Positions 31,701-41,300 of a DNA stretch of 53,870 nt are shown here, one piece after another. The DNA lies in contig JAGVFW010000016.1 of the NCBI GenBank assembly GCA_020057405.1, positions 1-53,870 on the forward strand, written 5' to 3'. A program made the position numbers and the translations under genes. The notes beneath the pieces were generated by a model, which did not search any database, was not told the origin of the DNA, and saw only the letters and a program-made list of their open reading frames with translations. This DNA is from an archaeon. Lineage in GTDB: Archaea > Micrarchaeota > Micrarchaeia > Norongarragalinales > UBA97. Positions within the stretch are counted from its first letter, which is position 1; every line of letters begins with the position of its first letter.

Positions 31701-34700
31701 ACTGCAGAGAGGCGTTTGCTGGAGTTGAGCAGTGCAGAAGAACGGCTTGTTGGCGGGCAGGCACTTGTTTGGAGTGCTGCACTCGCCGTAATTGGGAGGC
31801 GGAGTGGGTGACGGTACTGGGATGCAGCTGAGCCCGTCTTTGGAAAGTACTTTGCCCTGCGGGCAGGCGCATGCCGGCGGGTTTGGCGAAATCGTGCCGC
31901 TTGCGCCGTCGCAGTAGAGCGGGGCTTTGCCGGTAATGCAGCCGGACAGGTATTGCGCCTGGGTCTGCGGATCAGTGCAGGTGCCGCCACCGCCGTTGCC
32001 ACCGCCTTGGGTGACGCAGGAATTGCCTTGCGCAACTAAGTTGGCAGGGCACCCGCAGTCGCCAGCGCGGGGCTGGAGCCTTGGGCCGACAGTTGTTTGC
32101 ACGCACGCGTTTGGCTTTGATGCGTCGCACTGGCCTATTGACAGGCGCGCCCCACCCGTGCCGACGCATTCAGTTTGCAACCTTGGAGCGCAAGTCAAGC
32201 CATCGGCGGATGGCTCAAGGCCCGGCGGGCAACCGCACTTGGTTGCGTCCGGTGAAAGCGCGCCGGCGGATGAACAGAAGAGAGGCTGGATTGAAGCGCA
32301 GCGGTTCGGTTCGCCAAGCATCCGGCCGTTTGAATCGCGGCAGGCGCCGCCGACTTCACTGCAGTCTTGGGTGGTGCAGCGGGCGCAAGCGCCGTTTAGC
32401 ACGCGGTAGCCTGTCGGGCAGCCGCATTGAGTGCTGGATTGGAGTGTTGGAACGCTGGCGGACAAGAGGCAAGCCTTGGGGGGCGTGACTTGCGAGCAGG
32501 CGCCTAGAAGCGTGCCGTCGGGGCACTCTACTGCAGTGCACGAGTTGCCGCTTTGCGTCTTGCCTGCGGGGCATCCGCAATCGCCTGCGGCTTCGCTCGT
32601 CGTCCCGTCAGTGCACTTGAATGGTTTTTGCGGAGTGCAAGTGCCGCTTGCAACTCGCTGTCGCCCGATGATGCATTCACGTCCTGCATCGGCGGGCTTG
32701 AGGTCTAGGTCGAGCTTTTGCGAGTCGGCATAGCATCCTGCTTTTTGTGAAGACGAGCCGGCGCTGCCGAGGATGGCATCGGCGGGCCGATGCGCGTAGT
32801 TGGCGTCTTTTCTTGCAAAGGCGTTGTAGTAAAGCGAGAGCTTTCCCCGGCTTGCGGTTGGCTTGACGAAAACTTGGAAGACTACCACTTGCGAGACTGA
32901 ACCGCTTGAGTCGGCAGACACTGTCGCGGACACCCACTTGAAGAGGCCGTCGACGGGCGCGTTGTTGTTCGCGTCAACGCACGTACTTGACGGGTTGAAT
33001 GTCGTTGACTTGATTATTAGGGCGTCGCCTGCGTCAAAGTCCTTGATGCCGGCAGTGTCGGTTGAAACGCTTTGGCCATCGCCCACGCGGAGCGTCATGC
33101 CCGCTTCAGAAGCGTCCTGCGCCGCGAGGGAAAACCAAATGGAGTACTCGCGGTCGGGTGAGAGGAATTTTGCCGAGTTCCCGAATTCGTCAAACGCGCC
33201 GTTGTAGTAGGCGGCGGCGTCAAGGCCGGTTGAGGAAAATCCGGGGACCAAGAAAATTTGGAGGCTCTTGGTTTCCCCAACTGCGAAAGTGGTGTGGTCG
33301 GTCGAATCCATGTAACCGCCGGCGGTTGTGGTGAATGTCACGTCGCTGGGCTTGACGCGGAGAGTGCAGGGGGCAGAACACTCGTCGGCAAACCCGTTTC
33401 CTTCGGCCTTCACGTGCGCACCGGTTAGGGGTTGCTGCGAGCCGGCATCGATTGCCTCTACCACGGCGTTGGCGTAGTTCGAGTCGACGGTGAGGTCAAG
33501 TGAAGTTGATGGCGGCGTTGAGGTGAATTGTTTTGTGGATTTAAAAGCGCCGAAGACCGCGGTTGCAGCAAGATTGCCGGCCGGCACTGCGGTGAATGAA
33601 GCGCCGCCGTTTGCGCCCGTGAGTGCAGGCGGAACGGTAAATGAGCCGTCGGTTCGCCGAATTGAGACGAGGGCGTTGGCAAGGGGGGCGCCGTCTCCGT
33701 CCTTGACTGAAACCGAGAGAGAAGAGTAATCTGAGGGCGATGCGGTTAAGTCGGTGCATCCTCGTTCGCCGTTGTGCTCAACGCAAGTCTGGTACTTGAC
33801 TGTCCCGGTTAGCGGAGCGGTTGGGAGGGTGGCGAAGACCGAGTCGCCGGCGGCAAACGGGCCGGCGCGCACGGTTAGAGTCGAGCTTTTGTAGGCGTAG
33901 GCGACGAAATTTCCGCTTGAAGGCAGTGCCACTTGGGCGCCTTGCGCGTCGGAAGTGAATTGCTCAAACGGGATTGTCTCGTCGCCTTGGGTGAAGACCA
34001 GCCAGCTTGCCTGCGTTGGCGCCCCGTCGTTTCCGTAGGCTTGGAAAGTTGTTGGAGTTGAATCTGCTGTGTCTAGAACCACTTTCACTGAGGGGGAGGA
34101 GCCGAATACGGTGAGTACTGGCTGGCGCTGCACGAAGCCCGGGGCGCGTGCGGTGATGCCGATGTTCGCACCGATTGGCAGGCCGCTGAGAATTGCCATG
34201 CCGGCGGTTGTTTTGACTTGTGCGATGAGCTTGCCCGAATCGGCTTCGTAGGCTGAGACTAGCGCTTCGGCGGAGGCGCCTGTTGCGTCAACGACGATGA
34301 CTTGAAGGGAATCGGCGGACTGCGTTGTTGCGTGCGCAACGCCGTCTGTAATCACGAACTGGAAGAGGAGCGCACCCGACGCTGAGTGGACTTCGATTAC
34401 TCCCTGCGAGATAACGCCGCCGGTTGCGTCTTCGGCGATTAATAGAGTGCCGTCGTCAAGCCTGTCGAGCTTGGCGCTGCCCGCGGTTAGCGTCGCGGGA
34501 TTAAGCTCGCTGCCGGTTGAGTCGAAAACGCGGATGCGACCCGACTGCAAAAACTGGCCCGACGAATCGCGGACTTTTAGGATTGAGTTAAACGCCAGGG
34601 CAGTGCCGGTTCTTGAGGTAAAAGAGAGCGTGCCTTTCTTGGCTCCCGGCGTGAGTGACTCGAGTGAAACTGATTGGCCGGCGGTGACTGCCGATATTGA

Positions 34701-35381
34701 GAGGGAATTGGCGCGGTAGCCTTCCTTGCTAAGACGCAGCTTGACGAGGGCGCCGTAAGGCGCCGGGATTACGGCCCTGCCTGAAGCGTCGGTAGTCAAG
34801 CGCAGCGCGTTAGTGCCGACGACCGCCAGGACTGCCGCCTGCGAAAGGGACTCGCCGGTTATCGAATCGACTATTGAAAGAGTGAGCGTACCCTTGTAGC
34901 TTCCGGGGCTGCCGGGTGCGGTGCCGGGGGTGAAGAGCTTGACTTCAGCAGTTCGGATTGTCGAGAGGTCGATGTGCACGAGGTATTCCTGCGAGTCGCT
35001 TGTCGCTACCCTGCCTTCGGCGCTTGCGCGAAGCACCACGCGTTGGGGCAGGTTCTTGAATGACACCATGCCGTTTTTCGTCGTGCCGACTGCGAGTTGG
35101 TTGTTTGACTCGTCATAGACGCGTACTGTCGCCCCGTCGAGTTTTTGGCCGCCTGCGTAGACGGCAACGGTCAGGTCATGAGTTGTCGCTGAGGGGGAGA
35201 AGAAAGTGTAGTAAGCTGCGAGGAGGGCAAGGAGGGCGATGAACGCGAGGACTTGCAGGCCAGAGATGCCCTGCTTTTCTAGGGGGTTGTGGAACCACTT
35301 GCCTGCGGGCACGCCGTGGCCGTCAAGCCAGCTGATTACGGCGTGGTAGGCGCTTTCAATCCGGTCAAAGAGCGAGGGTAT
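28713..35381 (-). CDS. Giant membrane-anchored surface protein 1, Cys-rich and Ig-like modules
   Basis: About 2222 residues if started at ATA 35379-35381. The first GTG (35310-35312) would cut off 23 residues that are clearly homologous to the N-terminus of the next giant protein (LDGHGVPAGKWFHNPLEKQG against LDGAGVPVYKYWVDPIESRG). No ATG, GTG or TTG lies between the stop at 35388 and that GTG; a GGGGGG stretch sits before the ATA. Layout: cytoplasmic motif (1-38), membrane helix (39-61), many carboxypeptidase-regulatory/Ig-like beta domains (about 65-750), a module with YAHRPADAILG (about 867), seven Cys-rich EGF-like modules marked CGCP or close variants (about 890-1385), an IFPADAMP module (about 1434) and a further Cys-rich region to the end. 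Role is probably surface structure or cell contact. It follows giant protein 2 in one operon. Confidence 0.8.
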   Translation of the reverse strand: MPSLFDRIESAYHAVISWLDGHGVPAGKWFHNPLEKQGISGLQVLAFIALLALLAAYYTFFSPSATTHDLTVAVYAGGQKLDGATVRVYDESNNQLAVGTTKNGMVSFKNLPQRVVLRASAEGRVATSDSQEYLVHIDLSTIRTAEVKLFTPGTAPGSPGSYKGTLTLSIVDSITGESLSQAAVLAVVGTNALRLTTDASGRAVIPAPYGALVKLRLSKEGYRANSLSISAVTAGQSVSLESLTPGAKKGTLSFTSRTGTALAFNSILKVRDSSGQFLQSGRIRVFDSTGSELNPATLTAGSAKLDRLDDGTLLIAEDATGGVISQGVIEVHSASGALLFQFVITDGVAHATTQSADSLQVIVVDATGASAEALVSAYEADSGKLIAQVKTTAGMAILSGLPIGANIGITARAPGFVQRQPVLTVFGSSPSVKVVLDTADSTPTTFQAYGNDGAPTQASWLVFTQGDETIPFEQFTSDAQGAQVALPSSGNFVAYAYKSSTLTVRAGPFAAGDSVFATLPTAPLTGTVKYQTCVEHNGERGCTDLTASPSDYSSLSVSVKDGDGAPLANALVSIRRTDGSFTVPPALTGANGGASFTAVPAGNLAATAVFGAFKSTKQFTSTPPSTSLDLTVDSNYANAVVEAIDAGSQQPLTGAHVKAEGNGFADECSAPCTLRVKPSDVTFTTTAGGYMDSTDHTTFAVGETKSLQIFLVPGFSSTGLDAAAYYNGAFDEFGNSAKFLSPDREYSIWFSLAAQDASEAGMTLRVGDGQSVSTDTAGIKDFDAGDALIIKSTTFNPSSTCVDANNNAPVDGLFKWVSATVSADSSGSVSQVVVFQVFVKPTASRGKLSLYYNAFARKDANYAHRPADAILGSAGSSSQKAGCYADSQKLDLDLKPADAGRECIIGRQRVASGTCTPQKPFKCTDGTTSEAAGDCGCPAGKTQSGNSCTAVECPDGTLLGACSQVTPPKACLLSASVPTLQSSTQCGCPTGYRVLNGACARCTTQDCSEVGGACRDSNGRMLGEPNRCASIQPLFCSSAGALSPDATKCGCPPGLEPSADGLTCAPRLQTECVGTGGARLSIGQCDASKPNACVQTTVGPRLQPRAGDCGCPANLVAQGNSCVTQGGGNGGGGTCTDPQTQAQYLSGCITGKAPLYCDGASGTISPNPPACACPQGKVLSKDGLSCIPVPSPTPPPNYGECSTPNKCLPANKPFFCTAQLQQTPLCSSCDSTCGGSTTKACSRSTGFCSDKKCVDPQGNSFEVNSCLSDRSPLRCQLNSENNAVVASNAVQCGCPDGKKPASDGKACVACQNEGCVGELDIKCTTQDGKGHPQGCLSDSYSNAGDGVKRCLPAGTIVFDIPQCGCVGEGYERAADGLSCVQAPAPITPPDLPPDASCPGCTSSDQVRFNPVTGSLESGSGLTSYQFYADPIFPADAMPFAISQPQNGRIVLQAISSDSGTDQCYYYSEAKHALIFDITHSTCPIKAYGNSFYNTVKAKLVTIDSAKLKFSLTNQPSTLELTVNVGFNPADGLTVNPTFLEGPATPQLVFAVNNRQAYFGPRVLRPGSTDIQFPSSGLEVIAWRGPGTLEFREGPGNVPSVASLSYEEIATYFEHTSEMGKRVSSCTSANCCTGSWCTKNAFNQMLNQFKESARLTASQTAFRRGNGEPFKTITGGAGNFQLWTAAGVIEGAKHIANQGGAPEKQTPAAEYCVADNPRIYAVSAYSADGSDWGAESSVAILREYDYVGGTCGDSSQFISDPRLADGGVRTQPLCNFIYGDGSCVKRTETNNLASNTQASDEHSKPLQIDSAFIGMPPKFLGPIGMVASYFNTFTGGGIFGNSVEGQQIEGLLTPLLFYQPVQCKIPLNAAYKAKQGTTDSLCRKPTWVQSTGSVTGTGVESTEICSAAGCYCMVPTSCSATATYAYTVTNTQKIVNSLRICENAGGTGILKCKAAMEADAASEITSGETSIDAAERLCESQCPPGELPGSPVCSLCTAPADCAAKCRLTADLAKGQLNTGVTACKTAANAEITSGNTCELATGNLKDLPLAFPISRSAWAACYAYSDGCSPVCQPKKAYLQMIPYKNQLIIINHYGLAPDCTPIAPTLFGSFANIFHIPVGNNMGQNMLYGQLAGFAGQSSFGSGMHGSMFLTGVSWFSAIQTILTDRSCPAPTTKPPGAARYSLNTCPATPAENNPRAPTKTKPADCPNGAVATILGDIICQ

Positions 35382-35396
35382 TGCAGCCTACCCCCC

Positions 35397-38300
35397 TTAG
35401 TTGTTAACGCGGATGGACTCATCCATCGGCGCCTCGCAATAGTCGCCGTATACGCTGTTGGAAGCTTGGCCAAAGCAATAGCCGCTGTAGCCCTGGGGCG
35501 GGGTGGTTGGAATCGGGCACTCGATGACGTCGTTGGCGGCGGTGTTGTCGTCAATGTATTGCGGGGCGATGGGGCAGAAGATGAGGCTGTCGCCGCTGCC
35601 TCCGCAGTTTCCGCAGTAGGCGGTAGCGCAGTACTGCACGCAATCGCATACGCCGGGGTGACCGTCCTCGCCGCAGCTGTGGCTGTGCTCCTCTACGCTC
35701 ACCTGCTTGATGTTGCAAAGCCACTTGTTGTTTTCAACGATTCTTGAACCAACGGTTTGTCCGGCTGCGTTTTTAACATTGATGCTGCCGCCGCCGTACT
35801 CGGTCTTTATCGAGCAGCCGACTTGCTTGACGCTGAGGGTGCCTGAGCTTGTGGCGGTGTCTGACGGCTCGTTGCCAAGCAAGTACTGGGACGTGGGCAG
35901 TTGCTTTAGTGCCACGGAATAGCTGAAGCTCTTGCCGTCCGCACTCGACGCCTTAAGCTCGTAGAGGCCGATGCCGACTCCGCACATCTCGGAAGTCTCA
36001 GGCGTAAAGCCCAGGCCGTCGGGCGGGAGCGCAGTCAGTTGGTCAATGTTCCAGCCCCAAGTGGAGATGGGCAGGGACATTGAGAAGTCGCGCGGGCCGT
36101 TGAAGTAAGTGTTGACTAGGTACTTGTACGGCGCGCCCCAGTAGTTTTCGATGTTGTGCACGTTTTGCAGCGAGTACTGCTCTAGAGGCGTGATGTTGAG
36201 CCAGTAGTTCGGGTCGCTTGGGTCTAGTGGGCCGGCTTGAGTGACCACGCGCTTGAAGCCGGCGTTGCAGTCGGGATCGCAGCGCGGCAGTCCGCAGGTG
36301 CTGCCTTGGGCGTCCTGCGGGTGGCAAGACAACGACTTTCGCGTGATGGTTATCTTGAGGGGCACCGAATACGCGTCTCCGCCGGCCTTGGTTGACTTGA
36401 GGCGCACGGCCCAAACGCCGTCGGTAGTGCCGCTGGGGTCAACATTGAATTGCTTGGACCAGGTCCAGGTTGCGTTGTTGAATGAAAGTTGGTTTGCGTC
36501 GTATGTGCCTAGGAACTTGTCGCCGCTGCCGTCGCACCACTGGCTGTTGCCCGTGGCGATTGGACACGAGGTGCTGCCGCGCTTCTTGAACTCGAGCTTC
36601 ATTGAGCTGACGCCTTCGCTGTAGTTCGACAGGGTAAACGAATTCTCCTCGTGGATGTCGTAGAACTGCACGCTCGCCAGCGTCTTCTGGTTTTCGGGAG
36701 TTATTGAAATGCCGAAGTTCGAGTCTGGGTTGTAGGAAACGTCGACGCCTCCGGAAACGTCGGCGCACGAGCGGCAGGACACGTTAGCGAACTGCTGGAC
36801 GATGGTTGTATTAATCCAGAGGACCATGCTCGGGTAACACGAGATTTCGTTAGTGTCGCGCCTGGTGCCGCAAAGCCAGTTGCTCATTGCAAGGGGCGAG
36901 CGTCGGAATACCGACATTGCCGCCACGTCCTTGACGCTCGACTTGAACATCGCGGGTACCTTCGACATGACGTCGCTCACGTACGCCGTTGCCTCGCAAG
37001 TGTAGCGCGCAATGTTTTCGGGATCGCCGTTGGCGTGGTTGGTGAACTGCTGGTAGAGGTGGTTGGTAGACTCGGCAGCGTGCACCCGGCCGACTAGGAT
37101 GCTAAGCCAGCTGCCAGGGCGGTAAGCGTTTAGCTCGTCTGGAATAGTAACCGTGACGCCATCTGTTTGGGAACCGCCGCCGGGATAGAACTTGAGTGGG
37201 TAGGTATTTTGAGAGTCGGTCCCGGGACCGCCAGTGCCTGCCGACATCAGCCAATAGTTGAGCCTGGCGTTTGGAGCGTCAGGATCCTCGTCATTCCAGT
37301 CAAGGTCTGGGGCGTAGGTGATTGACTTGCGCACGTCGCTCGGCTGGTTACCAGCGGCCTTAACCGCGAGGTCGGGAGCGTTGGCAGGATATTGGCCGTT
37401 ATACAGCGTGTACGCGGCCTGGTGTGACTGGCCCTTGCCGAAAATGTAGCTGGCGTCAAGGGCATTTACGCCCTGGAGGTCCTGCTTCTTGATGATGAGC
37501 ACTACTGACGCCTTCTTTCCGGTGCCGCCGCACGCCACAGTCATGTTGACGCGACCCAGTTCAACGTAGCCTGAGGCGGCCTTGCGCTGGAGGTCGTCGG
37601 GCAGGTAGAAGTTGTTGCCTTTAAGGAGCGAAGGCGTCTTTAGCGCGTTGACGATGACTACGGGAGTGCCGCCAATGTTGCGGTAGTAAAGGTAATCGCC
37701 GACAAACGGGTGGCCTGCAACGGGCGAGAACTGCACTAGCTCCTGCGCCAGTACGTCGCCGCAAATGCTCTTGAATGAAGTGTCAAGCTCCATCGGCACC
37801 GCGTCTGCGGGGAAGATGTTGTCAACGACCATAGTCATGTTGTTGCAGCCGGAAACGGGTTGGGGCTGGCCCCGGCCGTCCTGCTCGATGCGGAATACCA
37901 ACGCCGCGTTGCCGCCGCAGAAAAGCGAGTTGGGGCCAATGTCGGGCGGCAAGTCTGGCACCGACCGGTTCTCAACGTAAGGCAGGACCGTGGAGTGGGA
38001 TAGCCTGCCGCCGTTGTAGATTGTGACGTTGCCGGTTATCTTGCCAGTCGCCATCGGTGCGACGAGCACGGTGAGAGCCATTTGCTCGCCGCTTTGCACG
38101 TTACCGAGGTCGATGGCGATGTCGCGCTTGTGCTGGCTAGCGTCGTACGGGTATGTAGTGCGGCCGGCCCTATCGACATAAGCGCGCATGATGAAGTCGG
38201 CGGACGGGCCCGTGAGGTTAAACGTGAGGGTCGCTCCCGAGGCGGCCACGCGCGAGGTAATCACGTGCTTGAGCTCGACGTAGGAATCGGGGCAAGTAAG

Positions 38301-41300
38301 TTCGGGCAGGCCCCAGCTTTGCTTGCGGTAAGTGTTCTCGACGTTAGTAAAGTCACCGCCTGCTACGCAGGAGTTGACAGTGAAGAACAGGTTGTCGATG
38401 CCGCAGGTGTATGAGTGGTCGTCACCGCACGGCTGGTTCTCGTTTGGGTGGCGCTGGCGGGCGTCTGCGGGCGTTTGGATTATTGCAGTGTCTGAAGCTG
38501 TGACTGGGGAGATGACGTCAACCGAGGAGCCGGTGACGAGAACGGAAGTTGAGCCCGAGTCAACGCCCATTGAAATCTCTGCAACGTCCTGCGTGGTCGT
38601 GAGTGCGGTTGGCCACAATTCGAGCTCGCCGACAAAGTCGCGTGGGGCGGCGAAGTCAGGGCAGTCGCTGACGTCAATCGTCATCTTCGTGCCGCTGCCG
38701 GTTATTGGGTGGTTGACTTTCGCGTTGTTGCTGCTTCCGCAGTAGACGCTGAAAGTCGCGGACTTGAACTCAAGGTGTGCAGGGTCAATAGTGAAAGTGA
38801 TCTTGCCGTCAGGCAGGGGCTCAAGCAAGTCAATTGCGAAGCTCACGTTAAGCGGCCTTGGCGTACGGAACTCTGGCGGGAACTCGCCGGCCCACCTAAT
38901 CCACTCGGGCTTCGAAATTGCGTCAAAGCCGGCCTGGCCGTCGTTCTCTGACACGCTGCCTTGTGGCGTGAACTGTGAGAAGTGCTCGAACTTGGCGCAC
39001 GCCTGCGTGGTGCACGAGGCGCCCTCGTTCTTGAGCTTGAAAGAGTATGCGGCCTGCTCGGCTTGGCAGTAGTCGCGGTTGGAGTTGCTGCGTTCGGTGC
39101 CTAAGACGGCATCGTGGGGGTAGCGCAGGTAGCGCTCGGACCCGTCCCTGTAGCTTGCTGCAAACGCGCGGTAGCCTAGCGTGATGTTGGCAGCGTCAGT
39201 CCCTGAGGGAACGAAGAAGTAAACGTCAGACGAGAATGCCTTGCCCGAGGTGTTGGCACCGTTAGTCACGGCGTACGCGTCCATCCAATTAAAGCCGTTT
39301 TCGGGTTTGCCCTGCGAGTCGAAGTGGACGTTGGCGAAGAAGTTGGCCGGAGTGTAGTACTGCTCGGCGCACGAGTCAAGATTGTCTCCGCCAGTAATGT
39401 TGCCGATGGTTAAGGACAGGTCCATTGACGCCATCTTGCGCGAAGCGTTGTAAAAGTACGCAGTGCCGTCAAACGGCGCTAGTGTTGCGGCAAAGCCAAC
39501 TTTTTCGGCGTTTCTAAATGCCGAGTGGAGAGTCGCCTTGTAGGTGTGGTTCTTGTCAAGGAAGATGCTAGTGTCGTTGCAGAACGGCGAGCCGCTCGCC
39601 GAGCACACGACGCGGGCGTCAGTCAGGTCAGTCAGGCGGTAAACCAGCGTGACAACAGTTGAGTTAGGGTTGGAGGTGGATGACGGGATGAGCGGCACTG
39701 CCGCGATGGTTCGCGTTGCAAGCGTCGTGCCCTTCACTACAATGTTTGAGGAGAATGGAAGTGCGGGCGAGTCAAAGTAGCCTGAGGCAGTTGCGGTGGC
39801 GTTAAAGGCGTCAGGAAGGTCGCCCTCGAAATACCTCATGCGGAAAGTGCATGCGCGCGGGTCGCCGTCTAGGCGGCAGCCGTAGCTGACGGCGTCAAGG
39901 TAAGTGAGGTTGACTAAAGCCCCGCCAATTGGCGCGTCGGTGAAAGCGTCGCGCGGCTCGAACTTCACTACCCCGTATGCGGGGGCCACGCGGATGAATG
40001 ACGAGACTGCAAGCGCACCACCCTCGTTTGCCGGGCCGTTTACAAAAGACGCGTTGAATCCCGCCTTCTCGTTGGTGGTAGTGGCGTTCCTGGGTGAAAG
40101 GAAGGCGGTTGCAATCACATGGTCGCCAACTGCGGTCGCGTCAAGCGACGCGACTGCCGAGAGACCGTTGGACGACACTTGGCCAAAGCCTGAAGCCTTT
40201 AGCGCGCCCTGGGCGTCAAGCACGAGATAAGAGAGGCTGAGGACCGGAATCTTGGAAGACGAGTTGAAGACCACCATGGGCGCGGCGTAGGGCTGGAATG
40301 CTTCGAACGAGAAGTTGATTGAAGAGGCAGTGCAATTCCACGAGCTAATGTCAGCTGGGAAGTTGGCGCTGCAGTCGTCAAGAGCGGCGATTGGCCCGCC
40401 TTCAATCCCGTCGTCGAGAGCCGGCAGGACTTCATGGCGGTCAAACGGCGCGCGGACAACGTAGCTGCCGTTCCCTAGGCGCTCAAAACCAACCTGCTCG
40501 GTTTGGGTGAAACCCGGAAGCTCCCACTGCAGCAGGCCGAACTGGTCGATGGCGCGCTCGTTGTAGGCGACTACCACCCAACTGTTGCGCAATCCGTGCT
40601 GCGAGGCGGCGGAGTAACCAATCGAGACAGGGGCTTCTGGCGAAAGTTCCCATGGCTGTGCGATGACGTAGCCCTGCACTATTGCCGCGGGCGGCTTGTT
40701 GCGGCCGGCGAAAAGCAGTGCGTCCGCGTCGATGGTGAAGTTTACAAAGCCGTATTGGTCCACGATAAACTGTGGCGTTACTTCGATGTGCACATTGTCG
40801 GCACCGACTTTGGTGAACACCACTTTTTCGGGCCGCACGCTAGAGTAGTTGCTCTTGAATGAGAAAGCGTAGGGCCGGCGGACTTGGTTGCTGCGCGAGT
40901 CCTCGATGGTGAACACGACCTGGAGCGGAGTGCACGCATCTTGGTTCGTGCCGTTGCCCTCAAAGCAGCGTTTTGTCGAGAAGGCCGTGAAGCCATCGCC
41001 GCGGCCGTTGTCGGGGTTGGTGTCCTGTGCGAATGTCGTTGTCACGCAAACGCTGTTGTCGGGGCTGCAGCTCTTTTGCGACGAGGCGAGAGTGAATGAC
41101 TCGGAGTAGTTGTTGGCGTGGCAGTCGAGCTTGCCGTTAAAGAGCACGTCGGAATCGTACGGGTCGTAGGCAGTCTTGTTGGCGCTCTGCACGTAACTGC
41201 GCCAGTGCATTGAGAAGCCATTGCTGGCGGCATCCTCGTTGGTGCGGAAGGAAGTGAAGAACTGGCCGGCGTAGGGCTGGCCGTTGATGTTGTTGATTGA

